Part shown: positions 8,315 through 15,979 of the stretch, piece by piece
How the letters are laid out: every line of letters begins with the position of its first letter
Position numbering within the stretch: position 1 is the first letter of the stretch
Source of the DNA: JACVRW01 sp052038485
GTDB taxonomy: Bacteria; Actinomycetota; Thermoleophilia; Solirubrobacterales; Thermoleophilaceae
DNA: 24,884 nucleotides
NCBI GenBank assembly: GCA_052038485.1
Contig: JBQGCL010000130.1
Coordinates: 1-24,884, forward strand
Reading direction: 5' to 3'
The notes under the pieces: model-generated
What the model saw: the letters and a program-made list of their open reading frames with translations, nothing else
The model's database searches: none
Told to the model about the DNA's origin: nothing
Made by a program: the position numbers and the translations under genes

Positions 8315-11005
8315 CTAGGAGCCGGAGCTCAGCACCCCGAGCAGCGCCTCCACCACGCGGGGGTCGAGCTGGGTTCCAGCGACGCGGCGCAGCTCCTCGC
8401 GCGCCTCGGCCGGCCCGAGCGCCGGGCGGTAGGGCCGCTCGGCCGTCATCGCGTCGTAGGCGTCGCAGGCGAACAGGATCCGCGCGCCGAGGGGGATCGC
8501 CTCCCCGGCCAGTCCGTCCGGGTAGCCGGTGCCGTCCCAGCGCTCGTGGGCCGCCCGCACCAGCGGGACGGCTCCGGCGAGGAACTCGATCGGCGCCAGG
8601 ATCCCCTCGCCGATCAGCGGGTGCCGCTGGATCGCCGGGCGCTCGTCGTCGGTGAGCGGCCCCGGCTTGTTGAGGATCGCCTCGGGCACGCCCAGCTCGC
8701 CGATGTCGTGCAGGGTCGCCGCGTAGCGCAGCGCGCTCAGGTCGGTGTCGCCGAGCTCCAGCGCGCGGCCGACGGCCTCGCAGCGTTGCACGAGCGACTC
8801 GGGCGTGTTCGCGGTAGCCGCCGCGCGTGCGTCCAGCGCGGCCTTGAGCGCCGCCGCGGTTCCGTCCTGGGCGCGATCGAGGCGCTCACGCAGGGCCGCC
8901 GCTCTCAGCCCCGCCGACAACTGGTGCGAGGCCGAGCGCAGCATGCTGGCGTCGCCCTCGTCGAACGCGTTGGGCGCGGTCGACTGGACCGTCAGCACGC
9001 CCCATGGCTCGCCGTCCACGATCACGGGCACGTCCAGCTCGGAGCGGACGTCCGAGGTCGTCGGAGTCGTCTCGTAGTCCGGCTCCCGAGTCACGTCGCC
9101 GACCAGCACCACGCGCAGCTCGCGCAGGCAGCGCCCGACCAGCCCCAGGTGGGCCGCCTGGGTGTGCGCGCCGAGGTGCTCGAAGGCCCCCAGGCCCGCC
9201 ACCTGCACCACCTCGCGGTCCTCGTTGAGCTTGACCAGGGCCGTCGCGGTCGCCCGCATCGCCAGGTGGACCTCCTCGACGGCCACCTCGGCCATCGCCG
9301 CTTCGTCGATCTCGTCGGCGAGCCGCATGCCGAGGGAGTTGGTCAGGCCGACCTGCTGGGCCCAGCGCTCGCGCAGCGCGGCGCCCTTGCGGGCCGATCG
9401 GGGCGGGATCGCCGCGCGCAGCAGCAGCGCGGCCTCCACGAGCCCCTCCTCGAGGGGCGCCGTCCGCGGGTCCGCGTACAGCTCCACCAGCCAGGTCAGG
9501 TCGTGGTCGGCCGCGCTGGCGGCCAGGACGCTGGTGTGCCCCCACTCCGCGAGCAGCGCGCGCTCGGCAGGGTCTGCGGTGTGGTCGTCCACGTGCGCCA
9601 CGAACGCGCCGGCCCCGCTCTCGAGCAGCGCCGCGGTCGCCGGGAACTCGTCCACCGCGTAGACCTCGTTGTCGAGCCCGATGTGGAGGCCGGCCAGGCG
9701 CTGGTCGCGCCCGTCGGCGACGACGACCGTGTGGAGCATCTTGCCGCCGGCCGGCGCGAACGAGATCGCCCAGGCGGCGGTGTTGAGCGCCTCGGACAGC
9801 CCGACGGCTACGGCCTCGATGCGCTCCAGCGGGCCCTCGTGGGCGAGGTCGCCGGCGAAGCGGGCGGTCACCTCCCTGACCGCGTCCCGCACGCGCTCGT
9901 GGGTGGTGCGCCGCAGCGCGCGCCGCTCGGAGCCCCGACTGACCTCCGAGGCGCGCGAGCCGGCCGTGAAGATCTGACCGCCGCCGTTGCGCTTGGCGCG
10001 GTAGAGGGCGGCGTCGGCGGCGCGCATCAGGTCGGATGGGCTGCCGACGCCGCGCCCGAGGGCCGCCGCCCCGCAGGAGATCAGGATCGCGCGCCCGTCC
10101 TCCTCCTCGAGGTTGGCCAGCGTCTGCCGGGCGACCTCACGCGCCTGCTCGACGGTCGCGCCCTCCATCACCACGCAGAACTCGTCTCCCGAGAGGCGGC
10201 CGACGAGGTTGCCGGGGCGCGCCGCGGCCGCCGCCACGAGCGCCTTCGCCACGCGCTGGAGCGCCCGGTCGCCGGCGTCGTGCCCGGCGTCGTCGTTGAT
10301 CGACTTGAGCTCGTCGACGTCGCAGAGCAGGACCGCGAGCGACTCGCGGCGGTCCGTGGCGCGCGCGACCGCGCGCTGGAGGCGCTCCTCGAGCGCGCGC
10401 CGGTTGGCGAGCCCGGTGAGCGGATCCTCGTAGGCGAGCCGCGACACGCGCGAGAACAGCTCGGCGCGGCCGATCGCAACCGCCAGCTGACCGGCCACGC
10501 TCTCGAGGAAGCGCACGTCCTTGCCGCGGAACCGCGGCTGGCCGGGCGCGGTGGTGGCGTAGACCTCGCCCCAGGCCTCGCCCTCGACGAGGATCGGGAC
10601 GCCCACCTCCGACTCCTTGCCGAGCCTGCGAAGCCGCTGGGCGGAGACCTCGTCGGTGTCGCGCGCGTCAACCGAAGCGAAGTAGGGCACGCCCTCGACG
10701 ATCAGGCGCTCGGTCACCTGGTCCTCGTCGAGGCGGTGTACCTCGTCCGTCGGGTAGCGCTGCTCGTCGGGGCCCAGGTCGCCGACGTTGATGATCGTCC
10801 GCACGTGGCCGTGCTCGCGCTCCCACCGGCTCACCGACAGGGAGGCCGCGCCGATCGCCGCGCGCGCCTCCTCGGCGGCCACCTCGAGCACTTCCTCGAG
10901 GTCGTGGGCCCCGGCCGCGGCCGCGGCAACGCGGAGCAGCGCTTCGCGCTCGGATCCGGCCTGCGCACCTCTCCGCGCAGCGGCGATTCCCCTAGCGGGC
11001 TCCAC
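8315..11005 (-). CDS. GAF-GGDEF-GAF-GAF-HD-GYP multidomain signalling protein
   Basis: A soluble protein of about 896 residues. By reading: GAF (about 20-185), GGDEF (190-345, DPLTGLANRR near 194, signature SGDEF at 272-276), a GAF-like domain (about 370-545), another GAF (about 560-715), and HD-GYP (about 735-896) with HD at 766-767 and GYP at 827-829. The cyclase signature has Ser for the first Gly, and RPGN stands where RxxD inhibitory sites sit. The HD-GYP site is altered: HDIGE replaces the usual HDxGK, and the His that normally starts the first conserved helix (HSxRV) appears as Glu. Phosphodiesterase activity is therefore doubtful. Start GTG at 11003-11005 is the last good start before the divergent LLM gene (51-bp gap); longer frames run inside that gene. 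It heads the dxr-rseP-acyl-CoA synthetase-ispG run. Confidence 0.88.
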   Translation of the reverse strand: MEPARGIAAARRGAQAGSEREALLRVAAAAAGAHDLEEVLEVAAEEARAAIGAASLSVSRWEREHGHVRTIINVGDLGPDEQRYPTDEVHRLDEDQVTERLIVEGVPYFASVDARDTDEVSAQRLRRLGKESEVGVPILVEGEAWGEVYATTAPGQPRFRGKDVRFLESVAGQLAVAIGRAELFSRVSRLAYEDPLTGLANRRALEERLQRAVARATDRRESLAVLLCDVDELKSINDDAGHDAGDRALQRVAKALVAAAAARPGNLVGRLSGDEFCVVMEGATVEQAREVARQTLANLEEEDGRAILISCGAAALGRGVGSPSDLMRAADAALYRAKRNGGGQIFTAGSRASEVSRGSERRALRRTTHERVRDAVREVTARFAGDLAHEGPLERIEAVAVGLSEALNTAAWAISFAPAGGKMLHTVVVADGRDQRLAGLHIGLDNEVYAVDEFPATAALLESGAGAFVAHVDDHTADPAERALLAEWGHTSVLAASAADHDLTWLVELYADPRTAPLEEGLVEAALLLRAAIPPRSARKGAALRERWAQQVGLTNSLGMRLADEIDEAAMAEVAVEEVHLAMRATATALVKLNEDREVVQVAGLGAFEHLGAHTQAAHLGLVGRCLRELRVVLVGDVTREPDYETTPTTSDVRSELDVPVIVDGEPWGVLTVQSTAPNAFDEGDASMLRSASHQLSAGLRAAALRERLDRAQDGTAAALKAALDARAAATANTPESLVQRCEAVGRALELGDTDLSALRYAATLHDIGELGVPEAILNKPGPLTDDERPAIQRHPLIGEGILAPIEFLAGAVPLVRAAHERWDGTGYPDGLAGEAIPLGARILFACDAYDAMTAERPYRPALGPAEAREELRRVAGTQLDPRVVEALLGVLSSGS

Positions 11006-11056
11006 CTGGAGAACATCGGGAAAAACGGCCTCGGGCTTGAGAGAATCCTCGCCGGA

Positions 11057-12811
11057 ATGCGCTTCGGGATCTTCTACGAGCACCAGAATCCGCGGCCCTG
11101 GGAGCACGAGCGGTCGGAGCACGCGCTGCTCAAGGACGCGCTCGCGCAGGTCGAGCTGGCCGACCGGCTCGGCTTCGACTACGTCTGGGAGGTCGAGCAC
11201 CACTTCCTCGAGGAGTACTCGCACTCGTCCGCTCCGGAGGTCTTCCTGGCCGCGGCGGCGGCTCGCACCGGCCGCATCCGGCTCGGCCACGGCATCGTCC
11301 AGATCCCGCCAGCCGTCAATCACCCGGCGCGTGTCGCCGAGCGGGTCGCGACGCTCGACCTGGTCTCCGACGGGCGCGTGGACTTCGGGACCGGCGAGTC
11401 GTCGTCGGGCGCCGAGCTGGGCGGGTTCCTGATCGACCGCAACCGCAAGCGGGAGATGTGGGAGGACGCGATGGACGCGATCGCCCGGATGTTCGTCGAG
11501 GAGCCGTTCGCGGGCTGGGAGAGCGAGTTCTGGAGCATGCCGCCGCGCAACGTGGTGCCCAAGCCGCTCCAGAAGCCGCACCCGCCCCTGTGGGTGGCGT
11601 GCAGCCGGCGCGAGACGATCCAGTTCGCCGCCCGCAACGGGATCGGCGCGCTGTCGTTCTCGTTCGTCGAGCCCGAGGACGCCGGCAAGTGGGTCGACGA
11701 GTACTACGCGCTGATCGAGTCGGACGAGTGCACGCCGGTCGGCTTCAGCGTGAACCCGGCCGTAGCCGTCGTGCTGCCGATGATGATGCACGAGGACGAG
11801 GCGACCGCGATCGACCGCGGCATCGACGGCGCCCACTTCTTCGGCTACTCGCTGGCGCACTACTACGGGCTCGGGCAGCACCGGCCCGGGCGCACGGTCG
11901 TATGGGACGAGTTCCTGGCCAACCGCGACGAGCGCGGCTTCGCGCGATCGCTGGTAACCCCCGATGCGGCGCCGCTCGCCGTGAAGATCATGCAGCACGG
12001 CCTCGGCTCGCTGCGCGGGGCGATCGGCACGCCCGCGCAGGTGCTCGATCTGTGCAAGCGCTACGAGGCCGTCGGCGTGGACCAGGTCATCTTCGTCCTG
12101 CAGGCGGGCCCCAACCGCCACGACCACATCTGCGAGAGCCTCGAGCTGTTCGCCCAACGCGTGATGCCGGAGTTCACTCGCGACCGCGACCAGCGCGAGC
12201 AGGCCAAGCGCGAGCGGCTCACGCCCGCCGTCACACGCGCGCTGGCGCGCCGCTCCGCCAAGCGCGAGGCGCCCCCGGCCTACGTGATCAACGAGCAGGC
12301 CGAGCTCGAGCGAGCCGCCCGTGCTCGCCGCGAGGGCGGGCTGCGCCGCCAGCTGGAGGCGCTTGCCTCGGAGGCGCGCCGCTCGCTCGAGCGCGGCGGC
12401 CAGAACGCACTCGCGCGGCTGGTGCGCGGGGCCAGCGACGAGCAGCTCGAGCGCCGCTTCGGCAGCGACTTCGCCCAGCGCGCGATCTTCACCGGCATGG
12501 CGCGCCAGTTCGAGCCTAAGCTCGCGTACGGCTTCGAGGGCGACATCGCCTACGAGCTGACCCACCACGCCAACGGAAAGGCGCCGTCGCGCTGGACCGT
12601 GAGGGTGCGCGACGGCGCCGCTTCGGTGATCGCCGGCGTGGACGGCTCGCCGGCGATCACCTTCAAGCTGAGCGTGCCCGACTTCGCCCGCCTGATCGCG
12701 GAGGAAGTGGAGCCGCAGGAACTGCTCTTCTCAGGCCGCTTCGACGTCGAGGGCGACCTGACGCTCGCGACGCGCGTCCCGGAGATGTTCGGGGCGCCGC
12801 CGCAGTTCTAG
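11057..12811 (+). CDS. LLM-class flavin monooxygenase fused to an SCP2 sterol-carrier domain
   Basis: A 584-residue fusion. Residues 1-373 are a bacterial luciferase-like (F420- or FMN-dependent) oxidoreductase: MRFGIFYEHQNPRPW, the EVEHHFLEEY strand with paired His, RIRLGHGIVQIPP, RVAERVATLDLVSDGR and a C-terminal GVDQVIFVLQAG. An Arg/Glu-rich helical linker (about 374-490) follows. Residues 492-580 look like an SCP2 lipid-binding domain: GFEGDIAYEL, WTVRVRDG, GSPAITFKLSVPDF and LFSGRFDVEGDL. SCP2 domains bind lipids or sterols, so I infer that the enzyme oxidises a bound hydrophobic substrate; cofactor and substrate are not identifiable. Start ATG 11057-11059 gives the canonical LLM N-terminus with only a weak upstream GAGAG. 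Its stop is 4 nt from the convergent FAD-oxidase stop. Confidence 0.9.
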   Translation: MRFGIFYEHQNPRPWEHERSEHALLKDALAQVELADRLGFDYVWEVEHHFLEEYSHSSAPEVFLAAAAARTGRIRLGHGIVQIPPAVNHPARVAERVATLDLVSDGRVDFGTGESSSGAELGGFLIDRNRKREMWEDAMDAIARMFVEEPFAGWESEFWSMPPRNVVPKPLQKPHPPLWVACSRRETIQFAARNGIGALSFSFVEPEDAGKWVDEYYALIESDECTPVGFSVNPAVAVVLPMMMHEDEATAIDRGIDGAHFFGYSLAHYYGLGQHRPGRTVVWDEFLANRDERGFARSLVTPDAAPLAVKIMQHGLGSLRGAIGTPAQVLDLCKRYEAVGVDQVIFVLQAGPNRHDHICESLELFAQRVMPEFTRDRDQREQAKRERLTPAVTRALARRSAKREAPPAYVINEQAELERAARARREGGLRRQLEALASEARRSLERGGQNALARLVRGASDEQLERRFGSDFAQRAIFTGMARQFEPKLAYGFEGDIAYELTHHANGKAPSRWTVRVRDGAASVIAGVDGSPAITFKLSVPDFARLIAEEVEPQELLFSGRFDVEGDLTLATRVPEMFGAPPQF

Positions 12812-12815
12812 CCGC

Positions 12816-14183
12816 TCACGGCCTGATGTTCTGGTTGAGCGCGAAGACGTTGTCCGGGTCCCAACAGCGCTTGACCGCCACCAGCCGGTCGTAGGTCTCC
12901 TCGCCGTAGAACGCCCGCACGCGGTCGCCCGCGTCCTCGGACACGTAGTTCGGGTGCGCCCGGCCGTGCCCGTAGGGCGCCATCGTCGCGGTCAGCTCGT
13001 CGGTCCACGTCCGGTTGACCGCGTCCTCCGCCGGGTCGGGCCACAGCGACAGCGCGTGGAAGGCCCACCGAGCGTCGCGGTGCGACAGCGCGGTGGCGTG
13101 CTCGTCCACGCGCCCGTACGCCCCGCCCAGCGGCTGGAACATCACGTGCGTCAGCGGCGACGGAATCCGTTCCGCGACCGCCAGCGCCCCGCGGATCGCC
13201 TGGTCCGGCAGATCGTCGAGGAAGGACGCCTTCCAGAGGTTGCGCATCCCGGCGGGCGCGCCCTCGTCCTGGGCCGACTGGAGCGCCACGTATGGCATCG
13301 GTGCGACCGCGTCCACGGCTGGGCCGAGCGCGCGCAGCGGCGCCAGCAGCCGCTCCGCCGCCGCGAACGGGCCGAAGCCCGCGACGGCGACGATCGCCAC
13401 CGGCTCGCCGACGAGGCCGTCCGGCACGAACGGCGCCGGCGGCGCCCCCTGGAGCACGACGCAGCCGCCGAACTCGTCCGGTGCGGTGCGCATCAGCTCG
13501 CGGTACATCGCGAGGGCCTCGCCGGCGCGATCCCAGGTGAAGATCAGCGGGCCGCCGAGGATCATCGGCCCGACCGGGCGTAGCTGGAACTCGAACTCCG
13601 TGACGACGCCGAAGTTGCCGCCGCCGCCGCGCAGCGCCCAGAACAGGTCCGGGTGCTCGTGCTCGTCGGCCCTGACGATCGAGCCGTCGGCGGTCACGAC
13701 CGTCGCGCCGATCAGGTTGTCGGCGGTCAGCCCCTGCAGCCGCTCGAGCCAGCCCGAGCCCGATCCGAGCGTAAGCCCGGCTACTCCGGTGTCCGAGATG
13801 CGGCCGCCGGTCACGGCCAGGCCGTGCGCCTGAGTGGCGGCGTCGAGCTGTCCCCAGGTGAGTCCGGCGCCGACCCGGGCGGTGCGCGCGCTCAGGTCGA
13901 CATCGACGTGCTGCATCGGGCGGACGTCGATCACGATCCCGTCGTCGACCACGCCGTAGCCGGCGCCCGAGTGACCGCCGGCCCGCACGGCGATCGGCAG
14001 CCCCCGCTCGCGCCCGTGCGCGATCGCGGCCGCCACGTCACGGGCCGAGCCGGCCCGTGCGATCAACGCCGGATGACGGTCGATCGCGCCGTTGAACACG
14101 GCGCGCGCGTCGTCGTAGCTCTCGTCCCCCGGACGCAGAACGGTTCCGGCGAACCCTTCGATGTGTGTGGTTGCGATGGACAT
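12816..14183 (-). CDS. FAD-binding oxidase of the berberine-bridge-enzyme family
   Basis: A flavoprotein oxidase of 455 residues with a PCMH-type FAD domain and a C-terminal BBE segment. RAGGHSGAGYG places the likely FAD-linking His at residue 71. The second FAD loop is GGRISDTGVAGLTLGSGSGW, with no Cys at the position used for bicovalent flavinylation, so I infer a single covalent link. GGGGNFGVVTEFEF follows, then the BBE tail NYVSEDAGDRVRAFYG and DPDNVFALNQNIRP. ATG at 14181-14183 is preferred; an in-frame TTG at 14217-14219 would add 12 residues but overlaps the operator-like palindrome. It is divergent from a LysR gene, which probably controls it. No signal peptide is visible; substrates in this family range from sugars to alkaloids and polyketides, so the substrate is unknown. 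Confidence 0.92.
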   Translation of the reverse strand: MSIATTHIEGFAGTVLRPGDESYDDARAVFNGAIDRHPALIARAGSARDVAAAIAHGRERGLPIAVRAGGHSGAGYGVVDDGIVIDVRPMQHVDVDLSARTARVGAGLTWGQLDAATQAHGLAVTGGRISDTGVAGLTLGSGSGWLERLQGLTADNLIGATVVTADGSIVRADEHEHPDLFWALRGGGGNFGVVTEFEFQLRPVGPMILGGPLIFTWDRAGEALAMYRELMRTAPDEFGGCVVLQGAPPAPFVPDGLVGEPVAIVAVAGFGPFAAAERLLAPLRALGPAVDAVAPMPYVALQSAQDEGAPAGMRNLWKASFLDDLPDQAIRGALAVAERIPSPLTHVMFQPLGGAYGRVDEHATALSHRDARWAFHALSLWPDPAEDAVNRTWTDELTATMAPYGHGRAHPNYVSEDAGDRVRAFYGEETYDRLVAVKRCWDPDNVFALNQNIRP

Positions 14184-14205
14184 GGCGGCCAGCGTGGCGC
14201 GGCCC

Positions 14206-14219
14206 TTGCATCTATGCAA
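14206..14219. promoter_or_regulatory. LysR-type operator palindrome (T-N11-A) in divergent promoter
   Basis: TTGCAT-CT-ATGCAA is a perfect 6-bp dyad that fits the T-N11-A rule for LysR-family sites. It lies in the 69-bp region between the oxidase ATG (14183) and the LysR ATG (14253). An A+T-rich stretch follows; TATTAT at 14236-14241 could be the LysR -10, and read on the other strand GATAAT (14237-14242) could serve the oxidase. The palindrome falls where the LysR -35 would be, which would allow autorepression. Binding itself is inferred. Confidence 0.65.
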
Positions 14220-14252
14220 CGCAAACTGTCGTACTTATTATCGTGTGTATCG

Positions 14253-15149
14253 ATGCACGACCTGCGGCGCCTGCGCGCATTCCACGCGGTGGCCGAGCGG
14301 CGCTCCTTCTCCGAGGCCGCACTGGCGCTCGGCTACGCGCAGTCGGTGGTCTCGCACCACGTCTCGGCGCTCGAGCGCGAGTTCGGGCTGACGCTGGTCG
14401 ACCGGGGGCGGCGGCCGGTGGCGCTCACCGAGGCCGGCGAGCGGTTGCGCGATCACGCCACTACGCTGCTCGGCCAGGTCGCGACCGCCGAGGAGGAGAT
14501 GCGCGCGCTGGCGGGCCTGGAGACCGGCACGGTGCGCGTGGGTGCCTTCCTGACGGCGTGCACCTCGTTCGTGCCCGCTGCGCTGGCTCGCTTCAGGGCG
14601 GCCCATTCGCAGGTGGAGGTCGAGCTTGAGCAGATCGAGCCAGCCGACGCGCTGCGCCGCCTGCGTGCCGGCGAGCTCGACGTCGCCGTCACCTTCGAGG
14701 GCGACCTGAAGGGCCTGGCGAGCACCCTGCTCGGCCATGACCCCTATCGGATCATCGTCCCGCCCGGGCACCGGCTCGCGCGCCGCCGTGAGCTCGAGCT
14801 CGCCGACCTCGCGGGCGAGCGCTTCACCGGGCCGCACCGTGAGGCCGGGGGCTACCGCGAGATGCTCGACCGCCTCTGCGCGGACGCCGGCTTCACGCCG
14901 GACGTCACCTACGTCGTCAACGACGTGACCGTGGGCCGCGCCTTCGTGGCCGCGGGTGTCTGCGTCGCGCTGATGTCAGAGCTCGGCATCCAGCAGCCGC
15001 GCCCCGACGTGGTCGTCAAGCCCGTCCGCGGCCTCGATCCGATGCGCTCGGTGCATGTCAGCTGGCTGCGCGGCCGGCGCAGCCCCGCCATCGCGCCCAT
15101 GGTCGAGACGCTCGTCGACGCCGCTGCGGCGCGGCTCGGTCAGCCGTAG
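14253..15149 (+). CDS. LysR-family transcriptional regulator
   Basis: A 298-residue DNA-binding regulator. The N-terminal winged helix-turn-helix (residues 1-60) reads MHDLRRLRAFHAVAERRSFS, then AALALGYAQSVVSHHVSALE and LTLVDRGRRPVALTEAG, which is typical of the family. The remaining residues (about 90-295) form the periplasmic-binding-protein-like effector domain, including GTVRVGAFLTACTSFVPAAL and LRRLRAGELDVAVTF. The ATG at 14253-14255 gives the usual start immediately before the HTH. It is divergent from the FAD-linked oxidase with a T-N11-A palindrome between, the classic layout for a LysR protein controlling its neighbour. The effector is unknown. Its last 10 nt overlap the 3' end of cdsA on the opposite strand. 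Confidence 0.95.
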   Translation: MHDLRRLRAFHAVAERRSFSEAALALGYAQSVVSHHVSALEREFGLTLVDRGRRPVALTEAGERLRDHATTLLGQVATAEEEMRALAGLETGTVRVGAFLTACTSFVPAALARFRAAHSQVEVELEQIEPADALRRLRAGELDVAVTFEGDLKGLASTLLGHDPYRIIVPPGHRLARRRELELADLAGERFTGPHREAGGYREMLDRLCADAGFTPDVTYVVNDVTVGRAFVAAGVCVALMSELGIQQPRPDVVVKPVRGLDPMRSVHVSWLRGRRSPAIAPMVETLVDAAAARLGQP

Positions 15150-15979
15150 CCGAGGCCGACGGCCGCGTAGTAGCCCACGACCACGGTGAACATGACGGCG
15201 TCCAGGCGGTCCAGGACGCCGCCGTGGGCGCCGAACAGGGTGCCGGTGTCCTTCACCTCGAGATCGCGCTTGACGAGCGACTCGAACAGGTCGCCCAGTG
15301 GGGCCGTGATCGCCACCAGGAAGCCGATCAGCAGCGCGTCCCAGCCGCTCAGCCAGTCCTGGTAGAGCCCGGCGCACCAGAACGCCAGCGTGCCGCCCAC
15401 GATGCCTCCGAACAGCCCCTCGATCGTCTTGTTCGGCGAGATCAGCGGCGCGAACTGCGAGCGCCCGTAGGCGCGCCCCACGAAGTAGGCGAACGTGTCG
15501 CCGACGAATGTCGCGATCAGCACGTCGAAGACGAGCCCCATCCCGGTGCCGATCGTCTCCCCGTCCTGCTCGATGGAGAGGTCGCGCAGCCAGATCGCGT
15601 GCACCATCGCCAGTCCGATCCAGAGAACGCCGAACATCGTGACCGCGATCGCCCACGACACGTTCGCGCGCCGCGGCCGCGCCAGGGCGAGGAAGAACGT
15701 CACCGGGAAGGCCGCCACCAGCACCATCACCACATGGCGCGGCTCGCCGTACAGCGCCGCGGCCAGCAGCGCGATCAGGGTCAGGAAGCCGGCCAGCGCC
15801 GGCGGGCGCACCCGCTCCATCAGCGTGTACAGCTCGCCCAGCGCGATCACGCCCAGCACGGCCAGGCCGAGCGCGAACACCTCTCCCCCCTGCCAGACCA
15901 GCACGATCGCGGCGGGCACCGCGATCAGCGCCACGAGCACGCGCCCGGCGAGGTCCGAGCCCCCGCGGTTGGCGGCCAT
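15140..15979 (-). CDS. cdsA: Phosphatidate cytidylyltransferase (CDP-diacylglycerol synthase)
   Basis: Makes CDP-diacylglycerol from phosphatidate and CTP in the inner membrane, the branch point for phospholipid headgroups. The 279-residue protein has about eight hydrophobic helices. The signature near residues 243-265 is KDTGTLFGAHGGVLDRLDAV, matching the CDS family pattern, and SPNKTIEGLFGGIVGG precedes it at about 180-200. The start ATG at 15977-15979 shares one base with the uppS stop (TAATG), so translation is coupled. Order uppS-cdsA is universal for this cluster; dxr would normally come next but is displaced by about 7 kb of accessory genes. The 3' end overlaps the convergent LysR gene by 10 nt, and no terminator is visible there. 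Confidence 0.96.
   Translation of the reverse strand: MAANRGGSDLAGRVLVALIAVPAAIVLVWQGGEVFALGLAVLGVIALGELYTLMERVRPPALAGFLTLIALLAAALYGEPRHVVMVLVAAFPVTFFLALARPRRANVSWAIAVTMFGVLWIGLAMVHAIWLRDLSIEQDGETIGTGMGLVFDVLIATFVGDTFAYFVGRAYGRSQFAPLISPNKTIEGLFGGIVGGTLAFWCAGLYQDWLSGWDALLIGFLVAITAPLGDLFESLVKRDLEVKDTGTLFGAHGGVLDRLDAVMFTVVVGYYAAVGLGYG

Noticed and set aside
7682..11056. An open frame running antisense through dxr and the GAF/GGDEF gene and continuing in frame into the LLM gene
   Set aside because: Only the part from the ATG at 11057 has a recognisable family; the upstream part is the complement of real genes.
11006..12568. Apparent N-terminal extension of the GAF/GGDEF/HD-GYP protein
   Set aside because: It lies antisense inside the LLM-SCP2 gene, lacks domains, and the GTG at 11005 fits a normal divergent start.
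13653..14252. Extension of the LysR frame into the FAD-oxidase gene
   Set aside because: The LysR fold begins at the ATG at 14253; upstream sequence is the complement of the oxidase and has no HTH or other family features.
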